DNA of 32,283 nt from JBCDIQ01 sp039024295 (GCA_039024295.1 JBCDIQ010000013.1:1-32283); one strand, 5' to 3'. Positions 1-9,393 are shown, numbered from the stretch's first letter. The notes: generated from the sequence alone by a model not told the origin. Numbers and translations: made by a program.

Positions 1-93
1 ATGCTTTTCATGACAAAAAGGTAGTATACAATTCTTACAAGCACCCTTATTGCTTATTTTATCTTAAACTTAGTTCAAGCCCAGCAGCCCTAT

Positions 94-1692
94 GTGGAAA
101 TGTTGCATGCAGATGCACATTGGATAAGCGATAGGTACGAATGGAACCCGGCCTGGGACCCCGAGTGGCACGGCGCAACGGAAACTATTCTTGGCCAAGA
201 CGTTACCCTAAACGGTATAACCTACAAGCAGGTGCTTATGCGGAATCTGTGGAAGTACTATGATTTGGTACAACAGAGAGATCGCTATTTGCCTATCACA
301 CCCATGCCTGGAGGTGGAGGCACATTCCGGCTGGCAGCCTATATCAGAGAAGATTCCCTGAGTAGAAAAGTCTATGTGTTATTTCCTACTGCCAATACAT
401 CCTTAAATCCACACTGTGCTGCTAATCAGGAGTTTATTCGGTATGATTTTTCATTAGCCGTAGGAGATACGGTAGATGGTTGTGGATTTGGTACCGGATT
501 TGACCCAGATACCATCAGGTCTATTACCATAGATTCCCTTTTTCGGCACCGTGAATCCATTCAGACTTTTGTAAAATCTCCTGCAAGAAGAAAGTTTGAT
601 ATAAGCACCTCCGATGATTTGCATTACCACGAGGGAATTGGGAGCCAGGCAGGGCTAGTTACGGATGTTTTCGAAAATTTCTTTTTTAACCGATTGACGG
701 TGTACTGGCGCGACAGGGTACAGGACTACAGTGATGTGATTGTAAAGCGTGATTCCCAACCGAGCGTTTTGCCTGCGTATACGCCTTTGCTGAATGACGA
801 TGCCCATTGGATCGTACAGTGGGAATTTGGCGTACAAGATAAATATGAAACCACTATTTCAGGGGATTCTGTAGTTGGCGGAAAAACGTATAAAAAGTTA
901 TATAACCAGTCTCTGACCAATTCTATTCCCCCCTTCAAACCGACAGGGCCCAAAGTCCTTTGTGCGCTGATACGGGAGGATACTGCAAACCGTCAGGTTT
1001 TTTGGATTCCGCTTATTAGCAGTAGTGGTAAGCCATTTAAGGTGCCACGGTCCTGTCCCCTGGGTCAAGAATCTCTGTTGTATGACTTTTCCACTCAGCC
1101 ATTAGATGAGCTTCCTGATTGCGATCCTACGACGGTCTTACAGTATGCAAAAGTCCTTCAGCCGGCTGGTAATGCTGTGGGTAATGCGAATAGCATCACG
1201 GGTATTGACAGTTTGTATTTCTACTATTATGCCAATCAAGACGATGATCATGATACCCGAAAAATCAGCGATGAGCGCACGCACATTGAGGGAATTGGTT
1301 CAACCGAAGGGTTAATCGAAGCAACCAATTATGGACTCAACACAGCCTCAATATATGGACTTGAGACGCGACTGATCTATTACTGTCGTGAAAATTTAGG
1401 AGGATGTAGCCAGATTTTGGAATCAGTAACGAGTAATCGAACTGGCTACTCTTCCTTAGGATGGGAGGCAGGATTTGATCCCCAGCGAAATCTGATCAGA
1501 ATCGAGTTCTCGAATGATAAACCTGAATTGGTTAGGCTGTACGACCTGTCAGGAAAAGTCTTATCCAGCACACAAATAAGAGAACAATCAAGTGTTGAAC
1601 TAAACGTAGCCGGCCTTTCAAAAGGGATGTACGTCCTCTCTGCTGTAAACGGCACCAAAGTTATAGGTCGAAAAAAGGTAGTGATTCAATAA
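94..1692 (+). CDS. T9SS-sorted A-B repeat protein, signal peptide interrupted by TAG
   Basis: Secreted-type protein of unknown function. The body has one A repeat (about residues 1-225) and one B repeat (about 229-437). Each opens with a DAHWI motif, continues with GDT/GGKTYKK, an IREDS/T-like stretch and YDFS, and closes with H(Y/I)EGIG plus YWRD (A) or YYCRE (B). The last ~90 residues look like a T9SS type A sorting domain (VRLYDLSGK, then KGMYVL and a basic KKVVIQ end). The given start is the first GTG after a stop. In the same frame upstream, an ATG at 10 encodes MTKR, then TAG at 22-24, then a hydrophobic run ending LVQAQQPYV that matches the signal peptide and cleavage region of the next gene. 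The natural start is therefore probably ATG 10, and the gene is broken at the signal peptide, uses a rare start such as ATT 31, or carries a sequencing error. Sorting-domain call is firm; function unknown. Confidence 0.75.
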   Translation: MEMLHADAHWISDRYEWNPAWDPEWHGATETILGQDVTLNGITYKQVLMRNLWKYYDLVQQRDRYLPITPMPGGGGTFRLAAYIREDSLSRKVYVLFPTANTSLNPHCAANQEFIRYDFSLAVGDTVDGCGFGTGFDPDTIRSITIDSLFRHRESIQTFVKSPARRKFDISTSDDLHYHEGIGSQAGLVTDVFENFFFNRLTVYWRDRVQDYSDVIVKRDSQPSVLPAYTPLLNDDAHWIVQWEFGVQDKYETTISGDSVVGGKTYKKLYNQSLTNSIPPFKPTGPKVLCALIREDTANRQVFWIPLISSSGKPFKVPRSCPLGQESLLYDFSTQPLDELPDCDPTTVLQYAKVLQPAGNAVGNANSITGIDSLYFYYYANQDDDHDTRKISDERTHIEGIGSTEGLIEATNYGLNTASIYGLETRLIYYCRENLGGCSQILESVTSNRTGYSSLGWEAGFDPQRNLIRIEFSNDKPELVRLYDLSGKVLSSTQIREQSSVELNVAGLSKGMYVLSAVNGTKVIGRKKVVIQ

Positions 1693-1743
1693 GCCCATTA
1701 AAGATTCCTTTCCAAATTTACGCTTGAAAACTAAATAACTGTT

Positions 1744-4700
1744 ATGAAACGCCTTTTCAGTGTTATAGCTGTCATTTTTGTATGGCAGTTCAACCTTTCC
1801 TATGCCCAGCAACCCTATGTGAAAATGCTGTATGAGGATGCGCATTGGATAACCGATTTGTTCTATGACATTAACCTTGTCGGGTACGACTGGCGAGGAG
1901 GACAAGAAACAATCCTGAGAGGAGATACAGTTGTAAATGGCAAGACCTACAAAAAAGTCTATCAGAGGTCTCTTTGGAAATATTTTGACCTTGTTCAGGA
2001 ACGTTATAGATACCTCCCGCTATCTACCAATGTTCCACTATTTGATCTTTCCGCCCTTATTCGTGAAGATAGCTCTACCCGTAAGGTGTATCTTATTCCT
2101 CTTAGCAATAATCTAACTGGTTGTGGGAATGGCCAAGAAGTACTATGGTACGACTTTTCGGTTACAGTGGGAGATACTTTTTCGAACTGTAGTTATCCTA
2201 ACTCAAATGATACCATTTTTTCTGTAAAGCCAGACACTTCATTCAGATTCAAGGACCAAAGGAGTTTCCTTGGGTTATCAAATAGACACATTAAATCTAT
2301 TCCCAGAAGAAAATACGAGGTTACATTTGACCCTAGTTACTATATTTTCCATTATCACGAAGGTATCGGGGCTAGTACTGGGCTTATATCGGGACAAAGC
2401 CCATATTTAACTGGGGCATCCTTATTCCTAGAGCGACTTTGGGCATACTGGCGAGATAGCATTGATAATTTCGGAGATATTATCGTACCTATTCCTGCTA
2501 CACAACCACAGCCAAAGACCTATACACCACTTCTACATGAGGATGCGCACTGGGTCATAAGGTCAAGAACCAACAACTATTATGAAACAACGTTAAATGG
2601 AGACACGGTAATAGGGGGGCAGGTATACAAAAAGATGTATAATCAGGAGGTGACCGCCACCCTGCCTTTTACACCAAGTGGCCCCAAAATCCTCTGTGCC
2701 TTTTTGCGGGAAGACTCGACCAGTAGAAAAGTATTTTGCAGAATACCGACTCTAAGTAGCTCATTACCTTTTAAAATACCTCCCTGTCCACGTAACCAAG
2801 AGTTTCTCTTGTATGACTTTTCAACAAACCCACACGATGAACTGGTTCATTGTGCAAACAGACGAGTTGTACAATATGACAAGGTTTATCGGCCATCTGG
2901 CTTAGTCGTAGAAAAAATGGACAGTATTCCCGGGATGGATAGCCTTAACTATTTTTATTTCACCAATTTGAGTCGATTGTGGTGGGAAGGTGATTGGGAC
3001 AATAGGACACATGTTGAAGGAATAGGCTCTACAGCAGGTTTAATTGAATCGTACAGTTATATGGGAGGAGATTTAGCACGATCGCTTGAATCCAGGCTTG
3101 CGTATTACTGCCGAGAAAGCCTAGGCGGTTGCGACCAATTCATCGCTCCACCATACAGAAAGGTGCTAAACAATGATGCCCATTGGATTAGCGATACGTA
3201 CGGACCTGACTCGGCAGGTAACCCTGCGTGGCGAGTAGCTACTGAAACCATCCTTGATGGGGATACGCTAATAAATGGACAGATCTACAAGAAGGCATAT
3301 GCCCGACACATGTGGAAGTTTTTTGATCAGGTACAGCAGCGGGAGCGGTATCTGCCTGGAAATCCAAATCTAGGAGACAGTGGCGTCTTCAAACTGGCAG
3401 CTTTTCTTCGGGAAGATTCCACAGCACGGAAAGTTTATGTACAGTACCCGGCTGGAAGCATGCTGCCAGATCCTAATTGTCCTGCTGGGCAGGAAGTACT
3501 TCGGTATGATTTTGCACTAATGTCAGGAGATACGGTTCAAGGATGTGGCTTTGGAAATGGCTCAGGGATAGATACCATAGCTTCGATTAAACCAGATACT
3601 ACGTTTCAACACCTGGATATAAGTGGAGCTATAGTGAAATCAGTGCCCATGAGAAGGTTTGATGTAAGCTCATTTCCTGAGATGCATTACCATGAAGCGA
3701 TCGGGAGTCATGCAGGCCTGATCAACAACATGATTGATGACACCACATTTAATCGGTTGATGGTCTACTGGCGAGACAGTGTGGAAGATTACAGTGACGT
3801 AATTGTAAAGCGTCTTGCTTCTTCAGGAACCAATCCGACCTATACACCAGTTCTTAATGAAGATGCGCACTGGATCACCCAATGGGAAATAGAAACCCAG
3901 GATACCTATGAAACCACTGTTTCAAGCGATACCACGGTTGGAGGAATGACTTATAAGAAACTCTACAACCGTACCATGACCAGTATACCTCCCTTCCAAC
4001 CCACGGGCCCGAAGGTGCTGTGTGCGCTGATTCGAGAAGATGTTGCCAGCAGACAAGTATTCTGGATTCCGTTGATCCAATCAAATACCCGACCTTTTAA
4101 AGTGCCAAGCTCTTGTGCTTTAGGGCAAGAATCCTTGCTCTATGATTTTTCTACTCAGGTTCTGGATGAATTAGTTGACTGTGATCCCACTACTGTGACA
4201 CAATATGCGAACCTCCGGCGAGCTTCTGGTAATGCCGTTTCAAGCATGAACAGTATTACAGGAATTGACAGTTTGAATTTCTTCTATTTTGCCAACCAGG
4301 ATGTAGGAAGTAACACCACGACAGGCTCCGACGAACGGACGCACGTCGAGGGAATCGGATCCACTGAGGGGTTGGTCGAAGCATCAAATTATGGGGTCAG
4401 TACAGCTTCCATATTTGGTCCAGAGACCCGATTGGCGTATTACTGCCGTGAAAGCCTGGGAGGTTGTGAGCAGTTCTTGGATATTTCTATCAGCAATGAG
4501 TCCAGCTATTCATCTCTTGGATGGAATGTGTGGTTTGAATCTACTGGTGAAGTACTGAACATAAGGTTCTGGAATGAAACGCCTGAATCAGTTGTGCTTT
4601 ATGACCTTTCTGGCAAAGAAATCATGCGCGCACCTGTACAGCAACAACCTGATATGCAGCTTAATGTAGCCAATTTAGCCAAAGGAGTTTATGTTTTGTC

Positions 4701-4752
4701 TGTCGTAAGAGGTACGCAGGTAGTTGGTAGAAAGAAGGTGGCGATTCAATAA
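1744..4752 (+). CDS. T9SS-sorted secreted protein with A-B-A-B repeats
   Basis: Secreted 1002-residue protein, paralogue of the gene 51 bp upstream. It has a signal peptide (MKRLFSVIAVIFVWQF..., likely cleaved after SYA, before QQPYV). Repeats follow: A1 about 25-258, B1 260-463, A2 470-698, B2 700-910, then a T9SS type A sorting domain about 915-1002 (VVLYDLSGKEI, KGVYVLSVV, RKKVAIQ). A repeats end YWRDS and B repeats end YYCRESLGGC. Conserved cysteines (NQE/GQE region, DC/NC after YDFS, and the YYC...GGC pair in B) suggest disulfides, as expected for an exported protein. A2-B2 plus sorting domain is much closer to the upstream gene than A1-B1 is, so this gene looks like an A-B unit placed in front of a copy of the shorter gene. 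I do not recognise the A/B domain and assign no activity. By T9SS logic it would end on the cell surface or be released. Confidence 0.85.
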   Translation: MKRLFSVIAVIFVWQFNLSYAQQPYVKMLYEDAHWITDLFYDINLVGYDWRGGQETILRGDTVVNGKTYKKVYQRSLWKYFDLVQERYRYLPLSTNVPLFDLSALIREDSSTRKVYLIPLSNNLTGCGNGQEVLWYDFSVTVGDTFSNCSYPNSNDTIFSVKPDTSFRFKDQRSFLGLSNRHIKSIPRRKYEVTFDPSYYIFHYHEGIGASTGLISGQSPYLTGASLFLERLWAYWRDSIDNFGDIIVPIPATQPQPKTYTPLLHEDAHWVIRSRTNNYYETTLNGDTVIGGQVYKKMYNQEVTATLPFTPSGPKILCAFLREDSTSRKVFCRIPTLSSSLPFKIPPCPRNQEFLLYDFSTNPHDELVHCANRRVVQYDKVYRPSGLVVEKMDSIPGMDSLNYFYFTNLSRLWWEGDWDNRTHVEGIGSTAGLIESYSYMGGDLARSLESRLAYYCRESLGGCDQFIAPPYRKVLNNDAHWISDTYGPDSAGNPAWRVATETILDGDTLINGQIYKKAYARHMWKFFDQVQQRERYLPGNPNLGDSGVFKLAAFLREDSTARKVYVQYPAGSMLPDPNCPAGQEVLRYDFALMSGDTVQGCGFGNGSGIDTIASIKPDTTFQHLDISGAIVKSVPMRRFDVSSFPEMHYHEAIGSHAGLINNMIDDTTFNRLMVYWRDSVEDYSDVIVKRLASSGTNPTYTPVLNEDAHWITQWEIETQDTYETTVSSDTTVGGMTYKKLYNRTMTSIPPFQPTGPKVLCALIREDVASRQVFWIPLIQSNTRPFKVPSSCALGQESLLYDFSTQVLDELVDCDPTTVTQYANLRRASGNAVSSMNSITGIDSLNFFYFANQDVGSNTTTGSDERTHVEGIGSTEGLVEASNYGVSTASIFGPETRLAYYCRESLGGCEQFLDISISNESSYSSLGWNVWFESTGEVLNIRFWNETPESVVLYDLSGKEIMRAPVQQQPDMQLNVANLAKGVYVLSVVRGTQVVGRKKVAIQ

Positions 4753-4857
4753 TTTTTCTTCGCTAAAGAAGATTTACTATAATTAGTGGTCTGTAGGCGA
4801 TATTTATTGGGAATGAAATGATTATTTGCTAATTTTATTTGTGTAAAGCGCAAATAA

Positions 4858-6942
4858 ATGAATGCTCTTGCTCATCTTTTTCTCAAAGAAGCATGTTATC
4901 TGCTTGGGTTAGCCCCAAAAACACGGGGCAGGTTGGAGATGCTACCTGATGCTCAGGCACCTATTGGGAGTTTGTCCCAAATACTAAAAACTGCCCTGAG
5001 ACGGAAAAATGGGTTACGCCAAATTCCAGCTCGCAAGAACTGGGGCCCAACCCTTGAGCTTCAGGTAGAAAACGCTACCCGTGAGTTGTGCATACGCTTC
5101 CTGGGAAGGATATTGCTGCTCAAGGCCCTTGAAGGCAAGCTCGTTCAGTATCATAACGATGCTACCTACCAGTTCCTCAACCCTGAGGTGCTGAGAAATT
5201 GGCGGGGATATGACCTATTATTTTTTGAGGTGATGAATTCCCCTTATGAGCAGAGAAGTCCATTTTTGCGGGCTTCTTATGGATATGTTCCTCCGCTAAA
5301 CATCCCGATATTCCAGCCTTCCCAACTGGAAATGAAGCTAGGCTGGGGAAATTTGTATGCCGATAAGAGGACTTTGCCAATTATGACGGGCTCTGTTCTT
5401 CATCAAGAAGGCGAACTCCCCCTTCCTCTTTATATTGCTGAATGGTTGCAGGCCTATCAATTTGGTGAAACCTCAGCCCCGACAAAAAAAATACTCACCC
5501 CAGATGAAGTCGGGTGGGTTCTGGGCCAGCTTGGTATGAGTAACAGGGAAGTGATGTCATTGCCGATCTCTGCATATCAGAAATGTGTTCGACCGCTACT
5601 GGCAAACAAGGTGATAGAAAAGGTCAATCAATATTTCCCTGAAGATGAATCTCTAACCACCTCAGGGGAGGAAGCCCTGCAAGATTTAGCTCCAGCAGAA
5701 GCAACCAAAGTCCTTCAGCAACTGCAAATGGTCATTCCATGTGTGGGCCAGGGGGTGTTGCATAGAGCCATAATTCGCGAATGGGCCAGGCTAGTGGTAA
5801 ACGCTGGCTTACTTTCCACTGGAGCCAAAGGGCCAGCCATAAAACGTGTTTCCTGGCAGGATGGGAATGTGTCTCTCGAAGGTAGAAGGAGAAAAAAGGT
5901 GAACTATTCATTGGTAGCTGGCCCTGGCGGACTCAATAGAAAGGCCGAGCCCTTTGTCCAAGCGTGCTTTGAGCGACTTTTTGAGCTGATAAAGGCACTT
6001 ACGACCCACAACTTGATGTCTGTGGCTTTCAATGAGGCAGAGGCCATTCTTGGCCGAACCCAAATCTGGTTGGAGCTGATGTCGGTGATGCCCTTCACAG
6101 AAAAGAGTGGGCTGGAAGCACTGCCTACTTTTCCGACCTTAACCGATTCCTTGCTAATTGGCGATGCGTTAGAATTTCATCTTCGATTGGATCAAGACCT
6201 TGAGCAACTACTGCCTGACCAGTCACTTCGCCAACAGCTGTATCGGTCTTCCTTAAAACGATACCACCATGCAGAAGAGGAAGGTGCAAGAGAAGAAGCG
6301 TATACCATGTTGCAGGAATTAAACGAAAAGTTTCACCCTGTAGATCAAGTACTTGTTAAAAAGAAGAGGAAAATTGAGCATGAGCTCCAGATGGCCCTGA
6401 ATCCGTTATTTGAAACACCTGATTCTCCCGCAAAAATTGCCCAATTAGAACATCAGCTTAAGGCAATTCAATGGACGTTGAAAAATACCAAGCCTAACTC
6501 AGGATGCATTGAGTGGCGGACGGATTTTCCAGCGTTTTTACATACAGCTTCTGGTAATTGGAAGGGAATGGACCTTGTATTTATGCATGCACCGATGGAA
6601 GAGGCTTTCGAACATCCCCAAAAAGACTTTTACCGATACCGAAGGCACTTTACCCTGGCACAACAAAAGGAAGCAGTTCCTACTTCCGCCTTGTATTTGG
6701 AGCTATGTATTCGGTTGAGACAACAAAAGAGGAGTAACATGTGGGTAATGCTACCTGAACATCATTTCACTCCAGTTGAGCGCCTAGGGAAAAAATCGCT
6801 ATTCCCTGTTTCCTTAAAGGCTACAGATTGGAACTCACTAGATAAAGAGGGGGTTCAGTGGGAATGGAAGATCATTCAAATAATAAATCTCCATGACCAC
6901 GAAGCTCGCATCCATCCTGAAAAACCTTGTAGTACAGCCTGA
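4858..6942 (+). CDS. Degenerate Eco57I-like DNA methyltransferase homologue (pseudoenzyme)
   Basis: Continuous 694-residue ORF whose landmarks run in the order of Bacteroidota Eco57I-type restriction-methyltransferases as I remember them: FLKEACYLLGLAP (FYxELLHIIGL), ELCIRFLGRILLLKALEGKLVQYH near 77-98, VPPLNIPIF 144-152 (VPYLNxSLF), LPLPLYIAEWLQAYQF, the motif I position 293-299 reading IPCVGQG instead of DPAVGSG, IWLELM 403-408, LPTF then LIGDAL (IKCGNSL), EWRTDFPAFL 552-561 (EWRFEFPEVL), MDLVFMHAPM 571-580 where FDVVIGNPPY is expected, and WVMLPEHHF. The acidic residue and GSG of the SAM loop and the NPPY catalytic motif are lost, so methylation is not expected. The usual N-terminal nuclease and C-terminal target-recognition domains are absent. 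The ORF has no frameshift or stop. Its 3' end overlaps the convergent lipoprotein gene. Homology is inferred by eye; function unknown. Confidence 0.72.
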   Translation: MNALAHLFLKEACYLLGLAPKTRGRLEMLPDAQAPIGSLSQILKTALRRKNGLRQIPARKNWGPTLELQVENATRELCIRFLGRILLLKALEGKLVQYHNDATYQFLNPEVLRNWRGYDLLFFEVMNSPYEQRSPFLRASYGYVPPLNIPIFQPSQLEMKLGWGNLYADKRTLPIMTGSVLHQEGELPLPLYIAEWLQAYQFGETSAPTKKILTPDEVGWVLGQLGMSNREVMSLPISAYQKCVRPLLANKVIEKVNQYFPEDESLTTSGEEALQDLAPAEATKVLQQLQMVIPCVGQGVLHRAIIREWARLVVNAGLLSTGAKGPAIKRVSWQDGNVSLEGRRRKKVNYSLVAGPGGLNRKAEPFVQACFERLFELIKALTTHNLMSVAFNEAEAILGRTQIWLELMSVMPFTEKSGLEALPTFPTLTDSLLIGDALEFHLRLDQDLEQLLPDQSLRQQLYRSSLKRYHHAEEEGAREEAYTMLQELNEKFHPVDQVLVKKKRKIEHELQMALNPLFETPDSPAKIAQLEHQLKAIQWTLKNTKPNSGCIEWRTDFPAFLHTASGNWKGMDLVFMHAPMEEAFEHPQKDFYRYRRHFTLAQQKEAVPTSALYLELCIRLRQQKRSNMWVMLPEHHFTPVERLGKKSLFPVSLKATDWNSLDKEGVQWEWKIIQIINLHDHEARIHPEKPCSTA

Positions 6943-7411
6943 GGGTATCTTGTCTTCTGAACAGTGCCGAGGAAAAAGTAAAAGCATCAAACTCCGCAGA
7001 GTCCCGGGAAAACAAGGGAGAGAGAAATTCATCAACTATACGAAAAGACATCTGAGTGCCTGAATTGCGCACAATACTTATTGTGATATTGTCGCCGGGA
7101 TTTGGATACCCTATGAGGAATACATTTTCCCCTGAGTCGCATAAAGTTGCAGAACCTTCTGGGAATAATCCCTCTTCCCAGTCCTCCCATTGATCATCTA
7201 GTCGCCAGTCTGTTGGATCGTTAAAAATCACCCTCCCGTTTAAGTCGGTTTGGGTGATGCCCTCGAAGGTGTATCGAACGGAATTAGAATCGTCAATTAC
7301 TACCCCTCCATTATCAATAGGGATTCCTCCGTCATCATCATTGTTATTACATCCTGCCCAGATAAGGAAAGTGGCAAGAAGGAAAACTAAAATGTGGGAT
7401 GAATATTTCAT
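6872..7411 (-). CDS. Small lipoprotein of unknown function
   Basis: 179 residues with an N-terminal lipoprotein signal: MKYSSHILVFLLATFLIWAGC, predicted lipidated Cys at 21 (local motif WAGC), followed by an acidic linker NNNDDDGG typical of Bacteroidota lipoproteins. The mature part contains beta-rich, weakly hydrophobic sequence (VRYTFEGIT, NITISIVRN) and two later cysteines (CDSGENV, DGCELRG) that could form a disulfide. No catalytic motif recognised. It lies downstream of glmS on the same strand with a gap of about 110 bp and may be read from its own promoter. Its last 23 codons overlap antisense to the end of the methyltransferase-like gene. Reading as a real gene rests on the clean lipoprotein signal and composition; function unknown. 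Confidence 0.75.
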   Translation of the reverse strand: MKYSSHILVFLLATFLIWAGCNNNDDDGGIPIDNGGVVIDDSNSVRYTFEGITQTDLNGRVIFNDPTDWRLDDQWEDWEEGLFPEGSATLCDSGENVFLIGYPNPGDNITISIVRNSGTQMSFRIVDEFLSPLFSRDSAEFDAFTFSSALFRRQDTLRLYYKVFQDGCELRGHGDLLFE

Positions 7412-7522
7412 GGGAAAAGGTCAAGTGATTATTGGGACAACCGGAAAGTGCAACCCTCGAGTCATTTAACCTTTAAACGGTAAAATGAACCCAAAAGTAG
7501 GCTGTTTTTTTTCTTGTTGGGG

Positions 7523-9358
7523 TTACTCGACAGTAACAGACTTCGCCAGGTTCCTGGGTTGGTCCACGTCACATCCACGCATCACGGCAATATGGTAGGA
7601 GAGCAGTTGCAATGGAATAACCGAAAGCAATGGCATAAGGGCAGGCCTTGTGCTTGGGATTTCGATAACAAATTCGGCTAGGTCCCTGAGTACGGTATCC
7701 CCTTCTGTAACAATGGCGATTACACGTCCTTTTCTCGCTACGACTTCTTCCACATTACTCACAATTTTTTCGTAGGATTCGTCCTGTGTCGCTATAAAAA
7801 CCACGGGCATATTTTCATCGATCAAAGCGATAGGGCCGTGCTTCATTTCAGCAGCAGGATAGCCTTCAGCGTGTATGTAGGAGATTTCTTTCAGCTTTAA
7901 GGCACCCTCAAGTGCAACTGGGAAATTGTAGCCCCGGCCCAGGTAGAGGAAATTGGAAGCTTCCTGAAATGTCTCTGCCAGTTCAATAAGGGTGTCATTT
8001 TGATTGAGGATTCTGCGGACTTTTTCAGGAATCTGAACCAGCCCCTCTATCACTTCTTTGGTTTTAAGGCGATTGGCACTGTCTTTTAACTCAGCGACGT
8101 AAATAGCCATCAGGGTAAGGGCCGTTACCTGGGCGGTAAATGCTTTGGTGGAGGCTACCCCAATTTCCGGCCCCGCATGGGTATACACTCCGGCATGTGT
8201 TTCCCTGGGGATACTTGAGCCTACCACATTACACACCCCAAGTACCAATGCCCCATGTTGCTTGGCAATTTTGACCGCTGCAAGGGTATCGGCAGTTTCT
8301 CCACTTTGGCTTATCGCAATGATGACATCATCTTTTTTGATTATCGGATTTCGATAACGGAACTCTGAAGCATATTCCACTTCAACAGGCACCCGCGCAT
8401 ATTCCTCAAACAGGTATTCTGCTACCAGTCCCGCGTGCCAGCTGGTTCCACAGGCTACGATGATAAATCGACGTGCCCGCTCAAGCTGGTCTCGCACATC
8501 TACAAGACCACCAAGCCAGATGGTTTTGGTGGTAGGGTCAATTCTGCCACGCATGGACTCAGCAATGGAAGTAGGCTGCTCGAATATCTCCTTGAGCATG
8601 AAATGGTCAAACCCCCCTTTTTCCAACTGCTCCAACTCCATTTCGATTTTATGAATCAGAGGGGTTTGGATCACGTTTGAAGTGTTTCGGACTGTATGCT
8701 TGTCAAACGTAAGGGTTGCTATCTCATTGTCATTCAGGTAAATGACATCTTTTGTGTATTCAATCAGGGGGGAGGCATCCGATGCCACGATATACTCATT
8801 GTCCCCAATACCAATGGCAATCGGGCTACTTTTTCGTGCAACAATCAGCTGGTTAGGCTCTGCCTTGCACATAACCACAATGCCGTATGCTCCCACCACC
8901 TTATTAAGGGCAATCCGTACCGCTTCCTCTGCACTAATGCCACCTTTGTCATAAATGTACTCGATCAACTGAACCAGAACTTCCGTATCGGTACCACTCT
9001 TAAAGGTGAACCCTTTTTCGGTTAATTCTTTCTTTAAGAGGGAGTAATTCTCAATGATGCCATTGTGGATCAAGGCAAAATTACCAGAGTCAGACATATG
9101 CGGATGTGCATTGATGTCATTAGGGGCACCGTGGGTAGCCCAGCGGGTATGGCCCATCCCGATAACACCATGTGGAACCTGCCCGTTTACATGGGACTCC
9201 AAGTCGCTTACCATTACTTGCTTTTTGTAGACCTGCAAATTTCCATTAAGAACTGCTACTCCGGCTGAATCGTATCCTCGATATTCAAGCCGTTTGAGGC
9301 CATTTACAATGATGGGGTAGGCTTCACGGTGTCCGATGTATCCAACTATTCCACACAT
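7523..9358 (-). CDS. glmS: Glutamine--fructose-6-phosphate aminotransferase (isomerizing)
   Basis: Makes glucosamine-6-phosphate from fructose-6-phosphate and glutamine, the first committed step to UDP-GlcNAc for peptidoglycan and LPS; cytoplasmic. 611 residues, the normal family length. The class II glutaminase domain starts MCGIVGYIG, so Cys2 becomes the N-terminal nucleophile after Met removal. It continues with RLEYRGYDSAG, GHTRWATHG and HNGIIENY. Two SIS domains follow (about 290-420 and 460-590) with ACGTSWHAG, SQSGETADT and the C-terminal DQPRNLAKSVTVE that closes the active site. Start chosen as the ATG directly before CGIVGY. The neighbouring DUF4270 gene is about 110 bp upstream on the same strand, and that gap holds a candidate promoter, so glmS may have its own transcript. 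Confidence 0.98.
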   Translation of the reverse strand: MCGIVGYIGHREAYPIIVNGLKRLEYRGYDSAGVAVLNGNLQVYKKQVMVSDLESHVNGQVPHGVIGMGHTRWATHGAPNDINAHPHMSDSGNFALIHNGIIENYSLLKKELTEKGFTFKSGTDTEVLVQLIEYIYDKGGISAEEAVRIALNKVVGAYGIVVMCKAEPNQLIVARKSSPIAIGIGDNEYIVASDASPLIEYTKDVIYLNDNEIATLTFDKHTVRNTSNVIQTPLIHKIEMELEQLEKGGFDHFMLKEIFEQPTSIAESMRGRIDPTTKTIWLGGLVDVRDQLERARRFIIVACGTSWHAGLVAEYLFEEYARVPVEVEYASEFRYRNPIIKKDDVIIAISQSGETADTLAAVKIAKQHGALVLGVCNVVGSSIPRETHAGVYTHAGPEIGVASTKAFTAQVTALTLMAIYVAELKDSANRLKTKEVIEGLVQIPEKVRRILNQNDTLIELAETFQEASNFLYLGRGYNFPVALEGALKLKEISYIHAEGYPAAEMKHGPIALIDENMPVVFIATQDESYEKIVSNVEEVVARKGRVIAIVTEGDTVLRDLAEFVIEIPSTRPALMPLLSVIPLQLLSYHIAVMRGCDVDQPRNLAKSVTVE

Positions 9359-9393
9359 ATGATAATTTCTTTTGGCAATCTGTATTCGATCGG

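Noticed and set aside
94..4752. Direct repeats as a CRISPR array or tandem DNA satellite
   Set aside because: The periodicity is coding-level, about 0.6-0.7 kb per repeat, diverged at synonymous sites; no short identical repeats with spacers.
4858..6942. Active type IIG restriction-modification enzyme
   Set aside because: Motif I and NPPY are both replaced, and nuclease and target-recognition regions are missing.
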